Shown one piece after another: positions 58,153 through 64,000 of a stretch of 64,000 nucleotides of DNA. This DNA is from an uncultured Blautia sp. GTDB lineage: Bacteria > Bacillota > Clostridia > Lachnospirales > Lachnospiraceae. Position 1 is the stretch's first letter; every line of letters starts with the position of its first letter. The notes under the pieces were generated by a model. The model searched no databases. It was not told the origin of the DNA and saw only the letters and a list, made by a program, of their open reading frames with translations. Position numbers and translations under genes: made by a program. Location: contig UQHF01000018.1 in assembly GCA_900540785.1 (NCBI GenBank), forward strand, positions 1 to 64,000. The letters are read 5' to 3'.

Positions 58153-59451
58153 TTATTCCCCCTTTCCCAGAAGATAGTCAATAAACTGCTGGGCAGTTCG
58201 TCCTGTCAGCCCTCCGTGAGAAAGCTCCCATTTATTTGCCTCAAGAAGAAGCTCTTTTTCAGGCAGTGAAATATGGTAACGCTCTGCCAGAACCTTTACT
58301 ATATTCTGAAACTCTTTTTTATTTGGTGCCCCGAAATAAATCCGTACTCCGAACCGATATACAAGAGAAAGCTTTTCCTGCACTGTATCAGAAGAGTGCA
58401 GATCATCTTTATCCATAATTTCCAGCTTATCTCCCACACGTTCCCTCACAAGATGACGTCGGTTGCTGGTTGCATAAATCAAAATATTATCCGGCTTTTT
58501 TTCAAGACCTCCCTCGATCACAGCCTTCAGATATTTATATTCGATCTCAAATTCCTCGAAAGACAGATCATCCATATATAAAATAAATTTATAATTCCTG
58601 TTTTTAATCTGACGGATCACCTCGTTTAAATCCTGAAACTGGTGCTTATACACCTCGATCACGCGAAGTCCGTCCTCATAATAGCGGTTTAAAATCCCTT
58701 TGATGCTTGAAGATTTTCCTGTTCCCGCATCACCGAAAAGAAGACAATTATTTGCTTTTCTTCCCTGCACAAATGCCTCTGTATTTTCAATGAGCTTCTG
58801 CTTTGGAATTTCATATCCCACAAGATCTTCCAGCTTCACATGTGCAATTCTTGTAATAGGAGCGATCACAACTTCTCCTTTTTCTCCGTGTTCGATGCGG
58901 AACGCCTTGTGAAGCCCAAGCTTTCCCACTCCGAAATCCCGGTAAAATCCCACCATATCGTCCATAAATTCACCGACAGAAGAAGCCTCCGCCAAAGTCC
59001 GGCTCACGTTACAGATTCTGTCCCGGATCCGGGAATTGAACATCTTGCTGCTCCCGTCCACATTTTCATAATTACAGATCACAGAACAGCACCCGGTTCC
59101 ATATATATGATCAAGGCGGTTCAAATCAAATTCATACAGTTCTTTAAAAAAAGAAAAATCCTGTTCCGCAAGACAGTTGATGCTCCCGGAAACCGCACCT
59201 TTGATCTCACACGCCGTGCTGAACGCATTTTCATGATTTACGAGAAGAAACGTCAGATAATTGTGCCAGAGATTCCCGGAAAAGCCATACATTCCCGCCA
59301 TCTCCACAAGCCCGTGCACACACTTGTATAAAATCTCTTTTCCATTTTCTAAAGTCTCTTCTTTGTCACAGGCATTCATAAGGAATACCATATCTTCCAG
59401 TATTTTTCCTTCCGGAAAATCCCGGTAAAGAATACATTCTCCCAAATTCAA
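58153..59451 (-). CDS. DUF815 AAA-type ATPase
   Basis: The 432-residue protein has a Walker A motif LFGDAGTGKSSSIKGIL (about 236-252), Walker B FILYMDDLSFEEFE (about 286-299) and the C-terminal segment LSHGGLTGRTAQQFIDYLLG. This is the DUF815 (COG2607) family of predicted AAA ATPases, function unknown. The N-terminal 220 residues are helical. It lies two bases after pheA and six before ppx. Confidence 0.88.
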   Translation of the reverse strand: MNLGECILYRDFPEGKILEDMVFLMNACDKEETLENGKEILYKCVHGLVEMAGMYGFSGNLWHNYLTFLLVNHENAFSTACEIKGAVSGSINCLAEQDFSFFKELYEFDLNRLDHIYGTGCCSVICNYENVDGSSKMFNSRIRDRICNVSRTLAEASSVGEFMDDMVGFYRDFGVGKLGLHKAFRIEHGEKGEVVIAPITRIAHVKLEDLVGYEIPKQKLIENTEAFVQGRKANNCLLFGDAGTGKSSSIKGILNRYYEDGLRVIEVYKHQFQDLNEVIRQIKNRNYKFILYMDDLSFEEFEIEYKYLKAVIEGGLEKKPDNILIYATSNRRHLVRERVGDKLEIMDKDDLHSSDTVQEKLSLVYRFGVRIYFGAPNKKEFQNIVKVLAERYHISLPEKELLLEANKWELSHGGLTGRTAQQFIDYLLGKGE

Positions 59452-59453
59452 CT

Positions 59454-60602
59454 CTATTCGCCTCTTTTCCTTCCGTAATTTCCCAATATCCGGAGAAGAA
59501 TCGCTTCGGATTCCAGTCCACGGAGCGCGTTTTTCACAGCGCTGTCTCTTAAATTCCCCTCAAAATCCACAAAGAAACGGTACTCCCAGGTTTTTCCCGG
59601 AATAGGGCGGGATTCGATCTTTGTCATGTTCAGCCCATTATAAATAATATGAGACAGCATATTATAGAGAGTTCCGCTCTCATGAGGCAGTTCAAAGCAC
59701 ACACTGATTTTTTCTGCGCCCTCCTCACATACCGGCTGTTTTCCCACAATGATAAATCGTGTGGAATTCTCCTGATTTTCACAGATATTTTCTGCAAGAA
59801 CAGAAAGACCGAACACCTCGCCCGCTTCCCGGCTTGCAATGGCAGCCTGGGAAGCATCGCCATCTTCTTTTACTTTCTTTGCAGCTCCTGCTGTATTTGC
59901 AGCCTCCGTTCTGTTCCACTCCTGATGGTTTTCCAGATATTTTTTGCACTGGGCAAGCCCCTGCTGATGAGAAACTACGCTCTTTATCTGAGAAAGCTCT
60001 GTTCCGGGAAGCCCCAGAAGCACATGCTCCACACGGATAATCTGCTCTCCTTCAATAAAAAGCTGATATTCTGTCAGCAGGTCATAAATATCCGCCACAA
60101 TTCCTGCTGTGGAATTTTCAATAGGAAGCACTGCATAATCCGCTGTTCCGTTTTTTACTGCTTCCATAGCGTCTCTCCATGTTTTTACATGAAAGCTTTT
60201 TATTTCCTCACCAAAATACGCCCGCATGGCAGCGTAGCTGTAGGCGCCCTCCACGCCCTGAAATGCCACGCTTGCATTTTTAAGAGGCAGTTTTTTTACA
60301 AATAGAAAATCTTCTTTTTCTTCCGCCCCCTTCTCTCCCAGAAGCTGATACTGGCGTTTTCTGCTGATCGCCATGATCTGCTGAAACAGTTCCTGGACTC
60401 CCAGAGCATTAAATTCACTATCTGCCCTGCTTTTTAAGGTTTCAATTTTCTGCCTTTCCCTTTCCGGATCAAGAACTTTTTTTCCTGTCTTTATTTTATA
60501 CGCAGCCACATCTGCACAGATTTCCATTCGTTTCTGAAAAAGCTGCAATATTTCCTCATCTATCTCGTCAATTTTTCTTCTGCATTCCTGTAAATCAAGC
60601 AT
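59454..60602 (-). CDS. pheA: Bifunctional chorismate mutase/prephenate dehydratase
   Basis: This protein leads chorismate to phenylpyruvate for phenylalanine synthesis. The 382 residues hold an AroQ chorismate mutase domain (about 1-88; CRRKIDEIDEEILQLFQKRM), a prephenate dehydratase domain (about 108-290; VAFQGVEGAYSYAAM and the motif NSTRFI) and a C-terminal ACT domain (about 300-378) with KIESRPIPG, which binds Phe for feedback control. It overlaps folC by eight bp. Confidence 0.96.
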   Translation of the reverse strand: MLDLQECRRKIDEIDEEILQLFQKRMEICADVAAYKIKTGKKVLDPERERQKIETLKSRADSEFNALGVQELFQQIMAISRKRQYQLLGEKGAEEKEDFLFVKKLPLKNASVAFQGVEGAYSYAAMRAYFGEEIKSFHVKTWRDAMEAVKNGTADYAVLPIENSTAGIVADIYDLLTEYQLFIEGEQIIRVEHVLLGLPGTELSQIKSVVSHQQGLAQCKKYLENHQEWNRTEAANTAGAAKKVKEDGDASQAAIASREAGEVFGLSVLAENICENQENSTRFIIVGKQPVCEEGAEKISVCFELPHESGTLYNMLSHIIYNGLNMTKIESRPIPGKTWEYRFFVDFEGNLRDSAVKNALRGLESEAILLRILGNYGRKRGE

Positions 60603-61896
60603 TTTTCTGTCTGTCCTTCCGTTTTTCTACTGTCTCGCTCAAAATCCCGATAAAGGAAAGAGAGCCAAAAGCGAGGATCACGTCTTTCTCACCTGCAAGG
60701 GAATAGGCAGCCTCTACTGCTTCCTCAATGTTTTTCATTGCCTGCACATCCTTATGAAAATCTTTTGCAGCCAGAGCAAGCTCCTCTGCCGGCAGAGCTC
60801 TTGGATTATCCGGCGCTTCAATGGTAAAAATCTTTTCCGCATAAGGGCAGGTTGCAGAAAGGACGGCTCTATAATCCTTATCCCGGAACATCCCCATAAT
60901 AAAATAAATCCTTTTTCCGCTGAAATAATGACGTATGGAGGACGCCATTTTTTCTGCCGCCGCAGGGTTATGCGCCCCGTCTACGATAAAGAGGGGTTCT
61001 CTGGAAAGAACCGTAAACCGTCCGTTCCATCTTGTGTGGAAAAGCCCTTCTTTTCTCTGTTTCTCTGTAGTGGAAAATCCAAGTTCTGAAAGAAGGTTCA
61101 AAGTCTCCACTGCCAGAACTGCATTTTCCTTCTGATATACGCCTCCAAGAGAAATCCGGTACTCCTCCCCTTTATAAAGAAAGCTCTGTCCTTCTGGGCC
61201 TTCCTCCGTCACAAGGGCAAGCGCCCCGTCAGCCTCTCTGTAAGGAACGCCGCAGATTTCACATGCGCTTTTTATGGCAGTCTCCGCCTCCTGTTTCTGG
61301 TGTACGGTTATCATGGGGCAGCCCTTTTTTATAATGCCCGCTTTTGTTTTTGCGATCTCTCCCAGGGTATTTCCAAGAAATCCCATATGGTCCATACTGA
61401 TAGAAACAAGAACCGACAAAAGAGGCGCTTTTATAATATTTGTAGCGTCCAGGCTTCCTCCCATTCCCACTTCAAGAAGTACCAGGTCACATTTTTTCAT
61501 CTCAAAAAACAAAAACGCCACCGCCGTTTCCATTTCAAAAGGGGTGGGGTGAGGCAGACCTTCCTCTGTCATCTGAGAAATCGCCTGCGCTGTCCTGGAA
61601 AGGCAGATGGCAAAATCCTCCCTGGAAATCGCTTCCCCGGAAACTTCCATACGTTCTCTGTAAGAATAAAGCGTGGGGGAAATATAACGTCCCACCCTGT
61701 ATCCTGACTCTCTCAGCACAGTATATAAATATGCAATCACGGAACCTTTTCCATTGGTTCCTGCCACATGGATCATTTTCAGTTTATCCTGCGGATTCCC
61801 GAGACGCTCCATAAGCTCTCTCATGTTATCAAGCCCCAGAACACTTCCGTATTTCTGGGCATCTTCTATGTATTTCCGGCTTTCCTGATAGTTCAT
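60595..61896 (-). CDS. folC: Bifunctional folylpolyglutamate synthase/dihydrofolate synthase
   Basis: FolC adds glutamate to dihydropteroate and to folates. The 433-residue Mur ligase-like protein has the P-loop HVAGTNGKGSVIAYL (about 43-57), SISMDHMGFLGNTLGEIAKTKAGI (split: DHMGFLGNTLGEIA and KTKAGI) near 170-190, and FIVDGAHNPAAAEK near 310. It is the first gene of the folC-pheA-DUF815-ppx-ppk operon behind a consensus promoter. Confidence 0.95.
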   Translation of the reverse strand: MNYQESRKYIEDAQKYGSVLGLDNMRELMERLGNPQDKLKMIHVAGTNGKGSVIAYLYTVLRESGYRVGRYISPTLYSYRERMEVSGEAISREDFAICLSRTAQAISQMTEEGLPHPTPFEMETAVAFLFFEMKKCDLVLLEVGMGGSLDATNIIKAPLLSVLVSISMDHMGFLGNTLGEIAKTKAGIIKKGCPMITVHQKQEAETAIKSACEICGVPYREADGALALVTEEGPEGQSFLYKGEEYRISLGGVYQKENAVLAVETLNLLSELGFSTTEKQRKEGLFHTRWNGRFTVLSREPLFIVDGAHNPAAAEKMASSIRHYFSGKRIYFIMGMFRDKDYRAVLSATCPYAEKIFTIEAPDNPRALPAEELALAAKDFHKDVQAMKNIEEAVEAAYSLAGEKDVILAFGSLSFIGILSETVEKRKDRQKNA

Positions 61897-61932
61897 TTTC
61901 TTTTAGCTCCCGTTTTTTCAAATCTTTTCGTC

Positions 61933-61961
61933 ATTATATCCCACCTGTATTATTTTTTCAA
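61933..61961 (-). promoter_or_regulatory. folC operon promoter
   Basis: Minus-strand TTGAAA (61956-61961), 17-bp spacer, TATAAT (61933-61938). Confidence 0.85.
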
Positions 61962-62016
61962 GGTTGGCAATACTACAAACAGGTTAAATTTTTGTAAAAT
62001 ATAAAGGAGATTCCTT

Positions 62017-62406
62017 ATGCTCAAACGAAACTTTCTGCTGTGCGGCTCTCTCGGCTGGTGTCTGGAAGTTTTCTGGACAGGAATGCACTCTCTTCTCTCC
62101 GGAGAAGCCACCATGACGGGCGAAAGCTCTCTTCTTATGTTTCCTATATACGGGTGCGCCGCCCTGATAAAGCCGATATACAAAAAAATCGCCTCCTTTC
62201 CTGTCCTTCTTCGGGGAAGCCTCTATACAGGAGGAATTTTTCTTATAGAATATATTTCCGGGAGCATCTTAAAACACTTTCATATGTGCCCCTGGGATTA
62301 CAGCAGCTCCCCCTGGCAGTTTCACGGCGTGATCCGTTTTGATTACGCGCCTGTATGGTTTTTTACAGGTCTCTTTTTTGAAAAAATACTTACGAAATCA
62401 TCTTGA
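62017..62406 (+). CDS. Small membrane protein, CmpB/DUF1113-like
   Basis: A 129-residue protein with about four hydrophobic segments. It resembles the family listed as putative ABC transporter permease (ABC_trans_CmpB), which has no firmly known function: GSLGWCLEVFWTG (about 10-22), FPIYGCAALIKPIY (about 42-55) and WDYSSSPWQFHGVIRFDY (about 93-110) are characteristic. AAGGAGATTCC precedes the ATG. It is divergent from folC, and its stop overlaps the pyrB -35 box. Confidence 0.75.
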   Translation: MLKRNFLLCGSLGWCLEVFWTGMHSLLSGEATMTGESSLLMFPIYGCAALIKPIYKKIASFPVLLRGSLYTGGIFLIEYISGSILKHFHMCPWDYSSSPWQFHGVIRFDYAPVWFFTGLFFEKILTKSS

Positions 62407-62431
62407 AAAAAGCCCCCGGGTATTATATTAT
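62403..62431 (+). promoter_or_regulatory. pyrBI promoter
   Basis: TTGAAA (62403-62408), 17-bp spacer, TATTAT (62426-62431). The leader to 62480 holds a small GGG/CCC hairpin only; I see no PyrR site or attenuator. Confidence 0.75.
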
Positions 62432-62480
62432 GATTAGTTAGAAGGGATTTCACCCTGATACCAAAAAACGGAGGTATAAC

Positions 62481-63404
62481 ATGAAACACTTAATGAGTCC
62501 ATTGGATTTTTCCGTAGAAGAACTTGACAAGCTCCTTGACCTTGCCAACGACATCGAAAAAAATCCAAAAAAATACGCACATACATGTGATGACAAAAGG
62601 CTCGCTACTTTATTCTATGAGCCAAGCACACGTACACGTTTAAGCTTTGAAGCTGCCATGATGAATCTGGGCGGTAAAGTTTTAGGCTTCTCTTCCGCTG
62701 ATTCCAGTTCTGCTGCAAAAGGCGAGAGTGTCGCAGACACAATCCGCGTAACTTCCTGCTATGCCGACATCTGCGCTATGCGCCACCCAAAAGAAGGTGC
62801 TCCGCTTGTAGCATCTATGGCTTCTTCTATTCCTGTTATCAATGCCGGAGACGGCGGCCACCAGCACCCTACACAGACCTTAACCGACCTTCTGACTATC
62901 CGCTCCCTGAAAGGACGCCTGAACAACATCACCATCGGTCTGTGCGGCGACTTAAAATTCGGACGTACCGTACACTCTCTGATCGAGGCTTTGGTACGTT
63001 ATGACAATGTGAAATTTGTTCTCATCTCCCCGGAAGAGCTTCGCATTCCAAGCTACATCCGCGAAGATGTATTAGCACGAAACAACAAAGAATTTGAAGA
63101 AGTAGAACGTCTTGAGGACGCACTTCCCCAGCTTGACATCCTCTATATGACACGCGTACAGAAAGAGCGTTTCTTCAACGAGGAAGATTATGTGCGCATG
63201 AAAGACTTCTACATACTGGACAAAGCAAAAATGGAACTTGCAAAAGAAGATATGTACGTTCTTCACCCGCTGCCCCGTGTAAATGAAATCTCCGTAGAAG
63301 TGGATTCTGACCCGAGAGCAGCTTATTTTAAACAGGCACAGTACGGCGTTTATGTCCGTATGGCACTGATTCTTACATTACTGGAGGTGGAACTGCCATG
63401 TTAA
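62481..63404 (+). CDS. pyrB: Aspartate carbamoyltransferase catalytic chain
   Basis: PyrB joins carbamoyl phosphate and aspartate, the first committed step of pyrimidine synthesis. The 307-residue protein has the carbamoyl phosphate loop PSTRTRLSFEAAMM (about 52-65), GDGGHQHPTQTLTDL (about 130-144) and HPLPRVNEIS (about 262-271). CGGAGG precedes the ATG by six bases. It overlaps pyrI by seven bp, so the two chains are made together and probably form the allosteric holoenzyme. Confidence 0.97.
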   Translation: MKHLMSPLDFSVEELDKLLDLANDIEKNPKKYAHTCDDKRLATLFYEPSTRTRLSFEAAMMNLGGKVLGFSSADSSSAAKGESVADTIRVTSCYADICAMRHPKEGAPLVASMASSIPVINAGDGGHQHPTQTLTDLLTIRSLKGRLNNITIGLCGDLKFGRTVHSLIEALVRYDNVKFVLISPEELRIPSYIREDVLARNNKEFEEVERLEDALPQLDILYMTRVQKERFFNEEDYVRMKDFYILDKAKMELAKEDMYVLHPLPRVNEISVEVDSDPRAAYFKQAQYGVYVRMALILTLLEVELPC

Positions 63405-63835
63405 ATGTTGGAGCACTGAAGGAAGGCTATGTACTGGACCATATCAAAGCCGGCAAAGCCATGACGATTTACCACGACTTAAAACTGGACAAACTGGACT
63501 GTACCGTTGCCATCATCAAAAACGCCCGCAGCAATAAAATGGGCAAAAAGGACATCATCAAAGTAGAATGTCCTCTTGGTGATGTTGACCTTGATATTCT
63601 CGGCTTTATCGATCACAACATTACCGTAAATATCATCAAGGATTCCAAAATCGTAGATAAAAAAGAACTGAAACTGCCAAAGCAGGTAGTAAATGTGATC
63701 AAATGTAAAAACCCGCGCTGTATTACTTCTATTGAGCAGGAGCTTGACCACATCTTCGTTCTTGCAGATGAGGAAAAAGAAATTTACAGATGTAAATACT
63801 GCGAAGAGAAGTACAGAGGAAAACGCAACAAATAA
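63398..63835 (+). CDS. pyrI: Aspartate carbamoyltransferase regulatory chain
   Basis: PyrI binds CTP/ATP and links the catalytic trimers. The 145-residue protein has the nucleotide-binding domain (about 1-95) and a zinc domain with CKNPRC (about 105-110) and CKYC (about 135-138), the four metal-binding cysteines. It lies directly after pyrB with a 7-bp overlap. Confidence 0.96.
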   Translation: MLNVGALKEGYVLDHIKAGKAMTIYHDLKLDKLDCTVAIIKNARSNKMGKKDIIKVECPLGDVDLDILGFIDHNITVNIIKDSKIVDKKELKLPKQVVNVIKCKNPRCITSIEQELDHIFVLADEEKEIYRCKYCEEKYRGKRNK

Positions 63836-63846
63836 GGATACAAAAC

Positions 63847-63881
63847 GAACCCGGCTCGCCATAAACAGGAGAACCGGGTTC
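63847..63881. terminator. Terminator between pyrI and rnpB
   Basis: GAACCCGG (63847-63854) pairs with CCGGGTTC (63874-63881), with an extra CTC/GAG inside. On the plus strand TTACATTTTTCTT follows; on the minus strand TCGTTTTG. It can stop both converging transcripts. Confidence 0.75.
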
Positions 63882-63910
63882 TTACATTTTTCTTATATTT
63901 ATTTTCGTAT

Positions 63911-64000
63911 ACGCAATCAGACCGATAAGCCGGGTTATGTCATTGGGTAATCATCTATCTAGGCCCTTTGTTGCCAGAGGGCTCAAGCGACCCACCTGAA
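63911..64000 (-). ncRNA. rnpB: RNase P RNA, 3' part (cut by the window edge)
   Basis: Read on the minus strand, 64000 to 63911 contains CTAGATAGATGATTACC and AACCCGGCTTATCGGTCTG, the conserved 3' part of bacterial RNase P RNA. The GGTGGGTCGCTTGAGCC stretch lies before it. The 5' part is beyond the window. The exact mature 3' end is approximate. Confidence 0.9.

Noticed and set aside
1..64000. CRISPR arrays, integrases, transposases or prophage modules
   Set aside because: I looked for regularly spaced repeats and typical proteins on both strands and found none; the only repeats are those listed.

Overview
The window looks like chromosomal DNA of a low-to-moderate GC Gram-positive gut anaerobe, most likely a Lachnospiraceae member (Blautia, Mediterraneibacter or a relative). 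This is inferred from Firmicutes-type gene orders (ylxM-ffh-rpsP-khpA-rimM-trmD and rimP-nusA-ylxR-ylxQ-infB-rbfA-nrnA-truB-ribF), strong AGGAGG-type ribosome binding sites, anaerobic functions (NrdG, ferredoxin-type proteins), a pyrBI pair with a zinc-binding regulatory chain, and an RNase P RNA whose 3' part is typical of clostridia. Most genes lie on the minus strand. I cannot name the species.

Layout, left to right. 1-272: AT-rich DNA with a 51-bp tandem repeat. 273-4744: sucrose utilisation (ScrB hydrolase, ScrA PTS transporter, ScrR LacI-type repressor), with a clear promoter and an 18-bp operator palindrome. 4768-9434: a translation and protein-export operon (ylxM, ffh, rpsP, khpA, rimM, trmD, queA). 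9451-16000: larE and small metabolic units, two ferredoxin-type proteins, and a TetR-controlled ABC exporter with three matching operator sites. 16001-27219: glyS, recO, era, an M16C peptidase, glf, a GlgX-like protein lacking the GH13 catalytic residues, and exonuclease III. 27220-29182: a structured repeat, a cation/proton antiporter and a DUF1292 protein.

29241-35747 is the accessory part. It is an AT-rich block closed by a two-way terminator. It holds a HerA/FtsK-type ATPase, a coiled-coil protein whose reading frame is cut from its apparent continuation by one TGA, an Lgt-like membrane protein with altered catalytic motifs, and a large two-TM-anchored protein of unknown family. A divergent ribbon-helix-helix regulator stands next to three tandem 10-bp repeats lying over the operon promoter. 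I do not recognise this combination, and it is the best candidate for an undescribed system.

35845-49646 is the classical nusA-infB-truB-ribF-rpsO-pnp region, running into nrdG and dut. 49664-53948 encodes a topoisomerase IV-type pair (parE-parC). 54019-54319 carries two tandem tRNA-Glu(CUC) genes with their own promoter and terminator. 54435-61961 is an operon folC-pheA-DUF815 ATPase-ppx-ppk. 62017-63881 carries a small membrane protein and pyrBI. The right edge holds the 3' part of rnpB on the minus strand.

A second notable theme is a dispersed structured intergenic repeat: two long copies (9451-9654 and 27276-27444, opposite orientation) and one partial copy (54339-54410). Several stems differ between copies by paired, compensating changes, and the long copies are flanked by short direct repeats.
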